A DNA stretch of 64,000 bases from the NCBI GenBank assembly GCA_020636095.1, contig JACJYN010000003.1, forward strand, positions 248,001 through 312,000, in the 5' to 3' direction. The notes under the pieces are model-generated. The model made no database searches. It had not been told where the DNA came from and worked only from the letters and a program-made list of their open reading frames with translations. The translations under genes were made by a program, and so were the position numbers. The stretch comes from Lewinellaceae bacterium. Lineage in GTDB: Bacteria; Bacteroidota; Bacteroidia; Chitinophagales; Saprospiraceae. Position 1 is the first letter of the stretch, and every line of letters starts with the position of its first letter. Below, piece after piece: positions 41,867 to 51,051 of this stretch.

Positions 41867-43516
41867 TTAAGCCGTCACAGCCGCCAGGTTTTTCTCCTTC
41901 TCTTTTTGAACGTAGTACATATCGATCAGCCCTTTGTTTTTGGCCTGCACCTTGCCTCGGTATTCACAGTCAAACTGGTATTTGACCAACCCGTAGGTGG
42001 TGTTGGAGATGTTGACGCGGCCTTCTTCGCCATTGGCTTCCATGCGGGAGGCGATATTGACGGTATCGCCCCAAATATCGTAAGCAAATTTGTTGACGCC
42101 CACCACACCGGCCACGACCGATCCGGTATGCAGGCCAATTCGGGCTTCGAAGTAGGGCTTGCCGATGCGCATCTTTTCCTGTTTCTGTTCCTCGAGGAAC
42201 TGTTGCATTTCCAGAGCGGCGCGGATGATATTGTAGGGCATGCCTTTGCGGCCGATGAGGCCGGAGGCGCACATATAGGCATCGCCGATCGTTTTGATCT
42301 TTTCTATATCGTCGTACTGGGTAAGGATGAAGTCAAAGGCTTTGAAGCACTTATCCAGTTCCTCTACCAGTTCTTCCGGTGAAAGTTTTTCGGAAATACT
42401 GGTGAAGTTCTTGAAATCACTGAACAAAACCGTCACCTGGTCATATTTTCGGGCTTTGGCTTTTCCAAATTCTTTGAGTTCCTCGGCAATCGGCTTGGGC
42501 AGGATGTTCAGGAGGAGTTCATCAGACCGTTGCCGCTCCATCTCGATGATTTTATTCTTATCCTTGAGGCGGCTTCGGGAGCGGCGGGCGATGAGAAAGA
42601 GAACCAGGAGCAAAAGGGCCAGCAATGTGCCGAAGATAGCCAGGATGAGCAGTTGGTTTTGGCGGGCGGCAGCCTGTTCAGCAATGCGGCGGCTCTGTTC
42701 GGCTTCCAGGGAAGCGATGGCCAGCTTTGCTTCCTTATCCTTCAGGACGGCTTCTTGTTCGAGGCGTTCACGAGTTAGCGATTTCACCTCGAGTTCTTTG
42801 GTCCGGACCACAGAATCGGCTCGTTCTTTAGCAACCGAAATCGTTGCCAAACGCTCGTCTTTTTCAGAGATTTTTTCTTCCACGATGGCTTTATCCCGCA
42901 CCAGCTCCTGTTGCCGTTGTTGAAGGCGGGACCGGTCGGTCACCAAATCTTCCCGTTCGTTTGTCAGGTTGCTGATCTCCTGTTCCAGGCGTTTCTTTTC
43001 CTGGAGCAGGGCGGCGCGCTGTCGTTCGTACTTTTCTTCCAGATCGCTGATACTGGTTCCGTTCTGGCTGAAATATTTGAAAGCTTCCTCGACAATTTGG
43101 TAGGCTTCGCGGTAATCCCTGTCATCTTTTTCTATCTTGCTGCGGCTTTCTACGCTTTTGATGATCAGGTCGGAGTCACCGGCTTTTTTTGCAGCGGCGA
43201 GGGCAGTGTCGAACCAGGTTTTTGCGTTGCGATCGTTGCGGTCGCGCACATAAGCTTTTCCGACGAGGAAGGCGGAGCGTGCCATCATGCCTTCATTGCT
43301 CAAGTCACGGGCGATGTTGAAAGCTTGTTTGCCGTACTCGATCGATTTTTCTGCGCTGGACCGAAGGTAAGCTTCGCCCAGTTGATAGTTCAGAGATAAC
43401 TTATCCTTGCTGCTGCCGGCCTCTTTGAGTTGCTTTTCCAACTCATCAATAGATTGAGCTTGAGCAATGGTAAATGTACCGAAGCATAACAAAAGCAAGG
43501 TGAATAATTGTTTCAT
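41867..43516 (-). CDS. Membrane-bound class III adenylate cyclase with sensor region
   Basis: Makes cyclic AMP from ATP. I place the start at the ATG at 43514-43516, which gives the signal sequence MKQLFTLLLLCFGTFTIAQA; an upstream in-frame ATG would hide it. The exported part has TPR-like helices (about 20-140) and a long coiled coil (about 150-280), followed by a membrane helix (LLILAIFGTLLALLLLVLFLI). The cyclase domain shows the metal Asp in LFSDFKNFTS, the adenine-selecting Lys in EKIKTIGDAYM with the second metal Asp, Asp in YDIWGDTVN and the transition-state Asn and Arg in NIASRME; this Lys/Asp pair indicates ATP over GTP. The ligand is unknown. It is not co-transcribed with uvrB. Confidence 0.9.
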   Translation of the reverse strand: MKQLFTLLLLCFGTFTIAQAQSIDELEKQLKEAGSSKDKLSLNYQLGEAYLRSSAEKSIEYGKQAFNIARDLSNEGMMARSAFLVGKAYVRDRNDRNAKTWFDTALAAAKKAGDSDLIIKSVESRSKIEKDDRDYREAYQIVEEAFKYFSQNGTSISDLEEKYERQRAALLQEKKRLEQEISNLTNEREDLVTDRSRLQQRQQELVRDKAIVEEKISEKDERLATISVAKERADSVVRTKELEVKSLTRERLEQEAVLKDKEAKLAIASLEAEQSRRIAEQAAARQNQLLILAIFGTLLALLLLVLFLIARRSRSRLKDKNKIIEMERQRSDELLLNILPKPIAEELKEFGKAKARKYDQVTVLFSDFKNFTSISEKLSPEELVEELDKCFKAFDFILTQYDDIEKIKTIGDAYMCASGLIGRKGMPYNIIRAALEMQQFLEEQKQEKMRIGKPYFEARIGLHTGSVVAGVVGVNKFAYDIWGDTVNIASRMEANGEEGRVNISNTTYGLVKYQFDCEYRGKVQAKNKGLIDMYYVQKEKEKNLAAVTA

Positions 43517-43881
43517 ATACGTAGGTTTGCATTTGGGCCTCCCGGTAACCAAAACGGCGTAATAGGCCATTTTGTTACGCAGCGGCTCAATCTGCTAATT
43601 GTGGAATCTTTTCAACAGGGCTAGCCAGGTTGGGCAAAAATACAAACAGAAATAAGTTTAAACCGTAAAACACCAAATGTAAAATACAAAAATCCACTGG
43701 ATTAGCCCCGTTATAGGCCTGCATTCACCCGGCTGATGAAAATCATTAGGCTCCGTTGATATTCATCAGTTGCCAATCAGGCCCATTTGTTGATATTGTC
43801 TTTGCAATGATACGTGGCGCCGCTAGCTATGTGATAACGCCATCGTCATTATAGTATTCTCTAACCTTTAAAAATAGAAAA
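43517..43881. other. Divergent promoter region between the cyclase and CBS genes
   Basis: No gene is seen. On the minus strand TATTTTTG (43635-43642) is a -7 match for the cyclase gene. Small inverted repeats occur: GCGTAA/TTACGC at 43557-43580 and TGATGAA/TTCATCA at 43734-43768, either of which could bind a regulator. Confidence 0.4.
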
Positions 43882-44343
43882 ATGAACGTCCTAGCTCCTG
43901 TCAAAACGCTGATGACCACAAACCTGATCACGGTTAACCCCGGGGACAAGCTGATTGATGTTAAAGCGATTTTTGAAAAAAACAAGATTCATCACATACC
44001 GGTGGTGAGCTACAAAAAGATCGTTGGCATAGTCAGCAAAACAGACTTTATCTATTTCATGCGCGGGTTCAGCCGTAATGAGGAAGACCAATTTGTAAAT
44101 GAGGCGCGCCTGCGGGCATACAAAGCAGAAGATATTATGACCAAAGGTTTGGCTAAACTAACGCCGGACCAGCGGATCAACGTAGCTCTTGAAATCTTTT
44201 TGGAAAACCGTTTTCATGCTATCCCCGTAGTGGAAGAGCAAAGCGGCGAACTGATTGGCATCATTACTACTTTTGACGTTATCAAAGCGCTGGCCAGTGA
44301 GGAAGTTACGGCCAAGCAGATACTGGACAGCAAAAAAGCCTGA
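43882..44343 (+). CDS. Tandem CBS-domain protein
   Basis: A 153-residue protein made of two CBS repeats, a module that binds adenosine nucleotides and signals energy state. Each repeat has the pattern MTTNLITVNP...HHIPVV...VGIVSKTDFI (about 11-53) and MTKGLAKLTP...HAIPVV...IGIITTFDVI (about 88-132). No catalytic or membrane domain is attached. It lies eight bases before the Usp fusion gene, so the two probably form one stress- or energy-related unit; both protein types bind adenine nucleotides. Confidence 0.9.
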   Translation: MNVLAPVKTLMTTNLITVNPGDKLIDVKAIFEKNKIHHIPVVSYKKIVGIVSKTDFIYFMRGFSRNEEDQFVNEARLRAYKAEDIMTKGLAKLTPDQRINVALEIFLENRFHAIPVVEEQSGELIGIITTFDVIKALASEEVTAKQILDSKKA

Positions 44344-44351
44344 ATGAATAC

Positions 44352-45452
44352 ATGCATTTACATTTGAAAATATTAGGTATTGGGTGCCGGAAGAGCAGGG
44401 CCCTGAAAGCCAATGTGAGACAAGCGCTGGCCCGGCTTCCGGAACTGGAAGCCGAGTTGGATGAAGTGACCAGCGTACACGATATTCTGGAATACGAAAT
44501 TACAGCGGCTCCTGCTCTTCTCATTAACGGCCTCCCCGCCTATGAAGGGGAAGTACCTGGTGTCGACGAATTGGTCCATATTTTAAAGCCATATATGCAA
44601 AAGTGCAACCCCATGAAAAAAATACTGGTTCCTACTGATTTTTCCGATGTTGCCGCCAATGCCTATCACTTTGCCCAAACGCTGGCGGGGGAAGAGCCCA
44701 TCGAAGTGATGGTCGTACACGCTTATCATCCTTCTTTCGATTATTCCAACCCTTACCTGGATATGCCGGCGGCAGAGTTCGAGGCCGTCAAGCGCGAGTT
44801 GATGAAAAACTTTATCGCGGAGCATACGCTGGCTACCGATGAGGCAGGGGCGGTGGCAACTGTGGTCCAACCCAAAACGGAACTCCGCATAGGTTTTGCC
44901 AGTGAAGAGGTTGTACGGCTATCCAAAGAAGTGGACCTCATCGTGATGGGAACGACCGGCCAGGGCAACCTCATGGAAAGGGTATTTGGGAGCGTCTCTA
45001 CCTATGTTGCCCGCAATGCTTTTTGCCCCGTTTTGCTTATTCCGGGGGATTGCCAGTGCAAAGGATTTAAAGAAATCGTGTTTGCCAGTAATTATAACGC
45101 TGCCGATGAAGCCATGCTCCAGCAGTTAATTGAGATGGCGGGTATAAGGACTGCTAATATCCACTTTGTTCACGTTGAGGCAGAGGCGGGAAAGCCCTAC
45201 TCTGTGGCCAAAGTGGAGTTTGAACAGGCTGTCCGGGAAAATATGCCGGATATTGGCTTCAATGCAGTGGAGATTAAATGCTCCGATGTAGAAGAGGGTG
45301 TCGTGAAATATGCCCAAGATATCGATGCTGACCTCATTGCAATGGGCACTTTACGCCGGGGAGGGCTGGAAAATCTCTTCCATAGGAGTGTTACCAAACA
45401 GATGGCCTTCCATACGACCGTGCCCTTGTTGATTTTGCACTATGACCGGTAA
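44352..45452 (+). CDS. Thioredoxin-like domain fused to two universal stress protein domains
   Basis: A 366-residue fusion. Residues 1-80 match the small redox-active disulfide protein (thioredoxin_3-like) fold: ILGIGCRKSRALKANV, then VHDILEYEITAAPALLINGLPAYEGEVP. The active site would be CxxC, but here it is C12-R-K-S15, so the second Cys is lost. Residues about 86-232 are a UspA domain beginning MKKILVPTDFSD, with the ATP motif G-x2-G-x9-GS in GTTGQGNLMERVFGS. Residues about 236-366 are a second Usp domain with a weaker motif (GTLRRGGLENLFHRS). The internal Met at residue 86 could be read as the start of a plain double Usp, but the upstream part is clearly coding. Confidence 0.85.
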   Translation: MHLHLKILGIGCRKSRALKANVRQALARLPELEAELDEVTSVHDILEYEITAAPALLINGLPAYEGEVPGVDELVHILKPYMQKCNPMKKILVPTDFSDVAANAYHFAQTLAGEEPIEVMVVHAYHPSFDYSNPYLDMPAAEFEAVKRELMKNFIAEHTLATDEAGAVATVVQPKTELRIGFASEEVVRLSKEVDLIVMGTTGQGNLMERVFGSVSTYVARNAFCPVLLIPGDCQCKGFKEIVFASNYNAADEAMLQQLIEMAGIRTANIHFVHVEAEAGKPYSVAKVEFEQAVRENMPDIGFNAVEIKCSDVEEGVVKYAQDIDADLIAMGTLRRGGLENLFHRSVTKQMAFHTTVPLLILHYDR

Positions 45453-45467
45453 ACCGGCCTTCATTCA

Positions 45468-46280
45468 TTACATCAGCAGCAACGGCGCCGGCGCTTTCCA
45501 GGCCAGATGCCGGGATAACCTTCCACGAAACAGGTTGTTGAGGAAAGCTTGTGGAGGTAGGTATAAAGCCAACATTTCGGAAGGATACTTTTCCAGGAAA
45601 TAGTCTACTCCGTCAACAAGGGTACGTTCCCGGACCATGGTGATCTTGTGCCCTGCCTTTTTCACCTCTTCTTCCTTAAACATATCCTGCTCTTCGGGCA
45701 AAAAATTTACATAAAAAGGATGGATTTCGGCCTCTAAAGCGGTAGCTATCGATTGCAAAGCGGGAAGAACCGGCTCTTCATGCTGCTTAATATCTACAGC
45801 CAGGGCAATTCGGCTGACGGTTTTGTAGGCTGCTCCTTCGGGTATAATGATAAGCGGGCAGGGCGTTTGTCCAATGAGTTGGGTGGTGACACTGCCGAAA
45901 AGGTGATCGCGGAGGCTGTGTTTGGCGCGAGTGCCAACAACGATTGCATCAGCTTCAATTTTCAGGGCGGCGGCACAGAGGGCAGGGGCGATGCGCCCTG
46001 TCACTACGAGCAGTTGTTCGGGTTTTACCGCCGTGAGCGGCTCTTCATCCCGGTCAGGATAGTTGGCGGTGAACTGGTGCAGGCGTTCCCTGTATCCATT
46101 GTTCTCCTTGTTTATCATTTCCTGGCGTTTCTTCTCCGATACGGTAATTTCGGCATAAGTGGCGGTATTGACAAATACGGCAGTGAGCGATCCGCTGAGT
46201 TGGAGGCTCAACCATTCGGCGTATTCATACGCATAACGGGACGCGGGGGAAAAATCAACAGCGACTAATAATTTCTTCAT
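45468..46280 (-). CDS. Tandem universal stress protein
   Basis: A 270-residue protein of two UspA domains, of the kind induced by stress or growth arrest. The start is the ATG at 46278-46280 (MKKLLVAVDFSPASRYAYEY), the usual first strand and helix of Usp; a longer frame upstream adds non-family sequence. The nucleotide motif of the first domain reads GTRAKHSLRDHLFGS, in which the second Gly of G-x2-G is Ala, so ATP binding may be weakened; the second domain (from RIALAVDI) has no motif. It converges on the thioredoxin-Usp fusion, with 15 bases between stops. Confidence 0.88.
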   Translation of the reverse strand: MKKLLVAVDFSPASRYAYEYAEWLSLQLSGSLTAVFVNTATYAEITVSEKKRQEMINKENNGYRERLHQFTANYPDRDEEPLTAVKPEQLLVVTGRIAPALCAAALKIEADAIVVGTRAKHSLRDHLFGSVTTQLIGQTPCPLIIIPEGAAYKTVSRIALAVDIKQHEEPVLPALQSIATALEAEIHPFYVNFLPEEQDMFKEEEVKKAGHKITMVRERTLVDGVDYFLEKYPSEMLALYLPPQAFLNNLFRGRLSRHLAWKAPAPLLLM

Positions 46281-46427
46281 CGTATGGTTTCTAATATTTA
46301 TCCACTCCAATATAAGTAAATGAAGCTCGTTTTGCAATGGGTGAACTTAACCTCTGGGGTCATCGTAAAAAAATGAATAATTTTCCTTCTTTGCTGAAGA
46401 ACCCTATTTTTAGATTAAAAAAGAACT

Positions 46428-47009
46428 ATGCCAACTGCCGAACAGGCTTATCAGAATATTGTCAAGCACATTGAAGAGAACCGGCTGGAGGATGCTATTG
46501 CGGCTTTGTTGTCTTTTGCCGGGCAGGATAGCCCTGACAAGATAACCGCGGTGCGCATGCGGCGCTCAGATTGGAAAACGCTGGAAGAAGAAGCGCTAAT
46601 GATGGGAAATACCAGCGGCATTCGGGAGCGGCGCAGCGCGCTTAAGTTGCAACTTTTTCGCCTGGCGGATGCTATTCGGAATGACGCGGCAGCCCGGGCA
46701 GAAACGCTGGCTGCCAACCTTTCTTCCGGTTCTTCTCCAGTGGCTCTTCCCCAACCGAAACACATTTACAATACATCAGAGCTGCGGGCTATTTTTCGAC
46801 AGGGTAATATTCAGGCGGTCATCGAACAGGTCATTACCATGACGGAGGATGACCGGAATCTGTATGACCAGGCGCTGCTCCTGGAGCAACGCTGGAAGGA
46901 GGTGCGCGAGGATGAAAAGAACAATACCTCCAGTGTGGAGAGCATCACCACCCGCAGAAACAAACTGAACCAGGATATTCTAAGGCTGATCCGCGAGATG
47001 GAGGGGTAG
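46428..47009 (+). CDS. Protein of two effector-associated-domain (EAD11-like) repeats
   Basis: A 193-residue helical protein without a catalytic domain. It is built of two similar halves: residues 14-82 (ENRLEDAIAALLSFA ... IRERRSALKLQLFRLADAI) and 121-192 (QGNIQAVIEQVITM ... TTRRNKLNQDILRLIREME), each a three-helix bundle whose last two helices carry the R.R.N.L...L..L pattern. This is the look of effector-associated domains, small adaptor modules that link caspase-like or other effectors to sensors in bacterial conflict systems; the specific number is my recollection and needs a profile search. No effector is adjacent; the nearest caspase is 11 kb away. Confidence 0.55.
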   Translation: MPTAEQAYQNIVKHIEENRLEDAIAALLSFAGQDSPDKITAVRMRRSDWKTLEEEALMMGNTSGIRERRSALKLQLFRLADAIRNDAAARAETLAANLSSGSSPVALPQPKHIYNTSELRAIFRQGNIQAVIEQVITMTEDDRNLYDQALLLEQRWKEVREDEKNNTSSVESITTRRNKLNQDILRLIREMEG

Positions 47010-47119
47010 GAGGGCATTCGATGGTTCGCCGGTATCCCTGGGGGCCGGGCAGGCTTATCCGGAGCAGGGCCGGATAGTAAGAAACGGGTTATTTATATTG
47101 AGTATACATTTCCATTTTG

Positions 47120-47165
47120 GGTGGATTTTCTTGCTGACTATGCTTATCTTGAAGTAAAATCCACC
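47120..47165. repeat. 10-bp hairpin upstream of the M61-like gene
   Basis: GGTGGATTTT (47120-47129) and AAAATCCACC (47156-47165) are exact complements, 41 bases before the start codon. It could be an operator or leader structure. Confidence 0.45.
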
Positions 47166-47206
47166 GGGCTTGTTGTGGGGGGCGGCAAGCCTGAAAACGA
47201 GAACCA

Positions 47207-48766
47207 ATGAAACCACATCTCCACAACCTGCTGGCTTTTGCAGCCTTCACTCTTTTTTCCGCTACCGGCCTGAGCCAGGCCAATTACACGTACCAGATCG
47301 ACCTGAACAAGATAGATAAAGGGCTACTGGCCATCAAGCTAACTACTCCGGCTATTGATCAGGAAGAGATAGATTTTTCGTTTCCTTTGGCTGTGCCAGG
47401 CTATAACAGCGCCGATATGCAGTTTGGGCCGATGGTGGCGGAGTTGGAAGCTTACGATAAGTGGAACATGCCACTGCCGGCCGAGCGGGTAAAACCCAAC
47501 CAATGGCATATCCGGAATGCTCAGAGCCTGGATCGCATCGAGTACAAAGTCCGGAATATGTGGAAATACCGCCTGCAAAACTCCCGGTACCTGCCGGCGG
47601 AGAATTTCTTTATTCCGGGAAGGGCTTTCTTCCTGAATCCCGGAGGGCTGTTCGGTTATGTACAAGGAATGGAAAACCTGCCGTTTTATGTCTATATCGT
47701 TCGCCCGAAAGGGTTGTTTGCCTGTAGCGGGATCAAAGGGATGCAGGCGGAAGGATACCGGGATGCCTTTTCTTTTCCTTCTTACCAGGAGTTGGCGGAC
47801 CACCCTATCCTTTACACCGAGCAGCGGCCGGCCCGCTTTCAGGTGGCGAATACAAATGTGGAAATTGGCGTCTTTTCTGAGAACAAGATCGTCAACCCCC
47901 AACGGATTCAAAAAGTGTACGAACCACTGTTGGCCAGATTGGCCAATTATTTTGGAGGAGACTTGCCCGCTGACAAATATACCTTCCTTTTTTTCTTCTA
48001 CGGAGGGGATTTTTTTATACAAGCAGCCCTGGAACACAGTAACTCCTCCGCCTGGGTATGGCCGGAGCAATGGGACGCCAAAGCCCTCAAAGCCCTCAAC
48101 CTGGAAGAAGGCCTGGAACGAGTGGATATGCATAAGTTCCTGCATATTTATGCGCCCTTGAATATCCATTCGGAAGAAGCGATGCGATTTGATTTCGACG
48201 CGCCTCAAATGTCTGAGTCCCGCCACCAGTGGCTTTACCAGGGAACGACGGAGTACCTCTTTTATCACGCCCGGGTAAACCAGGGCATGCTCCCGGAGAA
48301 GAAGTTTTTCTGGTTTGTAAATGACTTTCTGGGGGGTATGAAGGACTTTCGCAGCGATGTATCCCTGACGGACGTGAGCCGGCACAGCTTCGGCAACCTG
48401 GCCGATCAGTGCGATAACCTGGAACTGAAAGGGGTAGTGGCTAACCTGTTGCTCGACATTGAGCTGCGAGCCCTCTCGGAAGGGAAGTATAGCGTAAAAC
48501 AACTGGTCAAAGACCTGGCGGCAAAGTATGGCCCTTATCAATCCTTTAAGGACGACGAACTATTTGGGGTCATCACGGAGATGACCTATCCCGAGATCGG
48601 AGCATTCCTGAAAGCACATGTCGGTGGCGTCAAGCCTTTGCCGATCAACGAAATCTTCAACAAGGTAGGCATGGAATACGATGCAGGAGACAATAAAGTC
48701 TATCCCAAGCCCGAACCATCGGAAGAGGAGCTGGCGTTGAGGGAGGCTTGGTTGTATGGGGAGTAG
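47207..48766 (+). CDS. Exported M61-family homologue without a zinc site
   Basis: A 519-residue protein with a signal peptide (MKPHLHNLLAFAAFTLFSAT, cleavage near LSQA) and the layout of M61 glycyl aminopeptidases: an N-terminal beta domain, the conserved LEHSNSS segment (276-282) and a thermolysin-like helical part. The zinc motif HExxH is changed to HKFLH (309-313), so catalytic Glu is Lys, and the third ligand Glu in EGFTxY is Gln345 in YQGTTEY. Two key residues are therefore missing and hydrolysis is not expected. It may bind peptides or act as a chaperone-like or regulatory pseudo-enzyme. It converges with the ABC operon. Confidence 0.8.
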   Translation: MKPHLHNLLAFAAFTLFSATGLSQANYTYQIDLNKIDKGLLAIKLTTPAIDQEEIDFSFPLAVPGYNSADMQFGPMVAELEAYDKWNMPLPAERVKPNQWHIRNAQSLDRIEYKVRNMWKYRLQNSRYLPAENFFIPGRAFFLNPGGLFGYVQGMENLPFYVYIVRPKGLFACSGIKGMQAEGYRDAFSFPSYQELADHPILYTEQRPARFQVANTNVEIGVFSENKIVNPQRIQKVYEPLLARLANYFGGDLPADKYTFLFFFYGGDFFIQAALEHSNSSAWVWPEQWDAKALKALNLEEGLERVDMHKFLHIYAPLNIHSEEAMRFDFDAPQMSESRHQWLYQGTTEYLFYHARVNQGMLPEKKFFWFVNDFLGGMKDFRSDVSLTDVSRHSFGNLADQCDNLELKGVVANLLLDIELRALSEGKYSVKQLVKDLAAKYGPYQSFKDDELFGVITEMTYPEIGAFLKAHVGGVKPLPINEIFNKVGMEYDAGDNKVYPKPEPSEEELALREAWLYGE

Positions 48767-48776
48767 TCTATCCCCC

Positions 48777-49895
48777 TCAATTCGTCTTCCGGTAATTCAG
48801 CACCGCCAGTACATTCACCGCCAGGGCCGCCGTCAGCATTACAATACAATGTTGCCTTATATCCATTAGGCCGCTGCCTTTCAGCAACACCATGCGCATC
48901 ACTTCCACGAAGTAGGCTACCGGATTGAAGCGGGTAATCGCCTGCGCCCATTCCGGCATGCTCTCGATGGGCGTAAACAGGCCGCTCATAAGAATGAATA
49001 TGATGAGTAAGAACCAGGAGATAAACATGGCTTGTTGCTGGGTCTCGGTAAAGGTGGAAACCAGCAGCCCCAGCCCCAGCACCACCAGTAGGTAAACGGC
49101 GGCGAAACCATAGATCAGCCAAAGGCTACCTACGAAGGGAATGTCGAAGACCAGCCAGCCGACGGCCAGGCCGATTGACAATTCTACCAGGGCGATGATC
49201 CAGAAAGGTAGCAATTTCCCGATGATGAACTGGTGCTTACGGATGGGCGTTACGTTGATTTGCTCGATGGTGCCAATCTCCTTTTCTTTTACAATATTCA
49301 TACCGGAGAGAAACATGCCGATCAGGGTGACCAGCAGCACCAGGATGCCGGGCACCATAAAGGTCTTGTAGTTCATTTCGGGGTTGAACCAGTTGGAATA
49401 GGTGATGCTCAGGCCGCCCGGCGCTGTGCCGGCGCTCGTATTAGCCAGTTCGGTGCGAATTTCCCCGTTGAAGTCCTGAATGATGGCGTTGGCGTAGGCA
49501 TTGGCCAGGCCTGCCTGTACGCCGTTGATGGCATTGACGGAAAGCTGTAGGCTGGCTTTGTTGTTCCGGATCAGGTCTCGATAAAAATGAGGCGGAATCT
49601 CCAGGAAGAGGTCGGCGTCGCCACTTTGTACTTCATCAAAGGCCAGCCGGCTGGAAAAAGAATACCCTATGATATTGAAATTCCGGGAGGCCTGAAACTT
49701 ACTGATCAGTTGCTGAGAAGCCTGGCTCTTATCCTGGTCGACGATATGCAGGTTGATATTCTTTACCTCAAAATCGGCGGCATGGGCCAGGATCACCAGC
49801 TGGATGATCGGCATCAGGAAGATTAGCGGCAACATCACCTTGTGCCGGAAAATCTGTAGAAATTCTTTGCGGACGATAAAAAAGATCGTTCTCAT
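48777..49895 (-). CDS. ABC-2 type exporter permease (distal)
   Basis: A 372-residue permease of the YbhS/YbhR type. I chose the ATG at 49893-49895 (MRTIFFIVRKEFLQIFRHK), which gives the typical amphipathic entry helix; a start 37 codons earlier lacks support. One helix near residue 25, a large outer loop (about 45-170), then five helices with the family signature in FTPIESMPEWAQAITRFNPVAYF near the C-terminus. Last gene of the efflux operon, forming with the next permease a heterodimer driven by the two ATPases. Confidence 0.9.
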   Translation of the reverse strand: MRTIFFIVRKEFLQIFRHKVMLPLIFLMPIIQLVILAHAADFEVKNINLHIVDQDKSQASQQLISKFQASRNFNIIGYSFSSRLAFDEVQSGDADLFLEIPPHFYRDLIRNNKASLQLSVNAINGVQAGLANAYANAIIQDFNGEIRTELANTSAGTAPGGLSITYSNWFNPEMNYKTFMVPGILVLLVTLIGMFLSGMNIVKEKEIGTIEQINVTPIRKHQFIIGKLLPFWIIALVELSIGLAVGWLVFDIPFVGSLWLIYGFAAVYLLVVLGLGLLVSTFTETQQQAMFISWFLLIIFILMSGLFTPIESMPEWAQAITRFNPVAYFVEVMRMVLLKGSGLMDIRQHCIVMLTAALAVNVLAVLNYRKTN

Positions 49896-49944
49896 TCGAC
49901 TGTATTTTAGAAATTCCTCAAAAGGAAGCCCCCTCACCCTCCCC

Positions 49945-51051
49945 CTACTCCAGACGGATTTTAAAGTTGCGTACACTGGCGCCAATAAAGAACAAAGCCA
50001 TTCCACCCAGTATCAGGCTTTCCTTCCATATAAATTCCACCCCCGTACCTTTTAACATGACGTTTTTCAGGATGATGATGAACCACTTGGCGGGAATGAT
50101 GTTGCTGATCACCTGCAAGGCCAAGGGCATCGATTCGATCGGAAAAATAAAGCCCGATAGCAGAATGGTCGGCAGCATGAGCATCATCAAAGAGATCAGC
50201 ATGGCTACCTGCTGGCTTTCGGTGCGGGTGGAGATCAGAATGCCCAGGGCCAAAGAGGTAATAACAAATAACAGACACTCCAGTGCGAGTAAGAACAGGC
50301 TCCCTTTTATCGGCATACCGAAGACAAAGGCGCCAAGCATCAGGATCACCACCGTATTGGCCAGTGCCAGCAGGATATAGGGGATCACTTTCCCAATGAT
50401 GATCATAGCCGGCCTCAGCGGAGAAGCCAGCAGCACTTCCATCGTACCCAGCTCCTTTTCCCGGGTGATGGCAATAGAGGTCATCATTGCGGATACCAAC
50501 ATCAGGATTACGGTCATCACCCCCGGGACGAACATGAAGACGCTCTTCAGGCGGGGGTTGTACAGCATTTTTACCTCGGTATGGATCTGCAGAGGCATTG
50601 CCTGTCCCCTGCCCTGATCCTGTACGTAGCGGCCGATGATGGCCGAAGCGTAGTTGATGAGGGTCGTGGCAGTGTTGGGGTCGGTGGCGTCGGCAATGAG
50701 TTGTATCTGAGTAGGCAGGTTGCGGCGTAGGTTTTCCTGTAGTTCAGGGGGGAAGACAATGGCCATCTTGGTTTTTCCTTCCCGAAAATGCTGCTCGATC
50801 TCAGCTACTTCCCGGAGGTTTTCATCGATCAGGAAATAACCGGAAGCCAGGAGGCGCTGGGTGATCTTCTGGCTCATCTCTCCTTTGGATTGATCCAGGA
50901 TGGCAATGCGGGCGTTGTCGATCTCATTGGTGATGGCGAACCCGAAGAGCAGTACGAGCACTATCGGCATCCCAAGAAGAATGAGCAGGGTGCGCCGGTC
51001 GCGAAAGATGTGGAAAAGTTCTTTTTGTATAAAGATGCCAAACTGCTTCAT
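49945..51051 (-). CDS. ABC-2 type exporter permease (proximal)
   Basis: A 368-residue permease paralogous to the one downstream: N-terminal MKQFGIFIQKELFHIFRDRR, one helix (LLILLGMPIVLVLLFGFAI), a periplasmic loop and five C-terminal helices with FIFPIESMPLALQVISNIIPAKWF. Its start overlaps the stop of the ATPase gene by four bases, so they are translationally coupled. The pair corresponds to YbhS and YbhR of the E. coli YbhGFSR exporter. Confidence 0.92.
   Translation of the reverse strand: MKQFGIFIQKELFHIFRDRRTLLILLGMPIVLVLLFGFAITNEIDNARIAILDQSKGEMSQKITQRLLASGYFLIDENLREVAEIEQHFREGKTKMAIVFPPELQENLRRNLPTQIQLIADATDPNTATTLINYASAIIGRYVQDQGRGQAMPLQIHTEVKMLYNPRLKSVFMFVPGVMTVILMLVSAMMTSIAITREKELGTMEVLLASPLRPAMIIIGKVIPYILLALANTVVILMLGAFVFGMPIKGSLFLLALECLLFVITSLALGILISTRTESQQVAMLISLMMLMLPTILLSGFIFPIESMPLALQVISNIIPAKWFIIILKNVMLKGTGVEFIWKESLILGGMALFFIGASVRNFKIRLE

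Noticed and set aside
42294..43399. Plus-strand frames opposite the adenylate cyclase
   Set aside because: They are shadows of the coiled-coil region, Ser/Arg- or Phe/Leu-rich with no motif.
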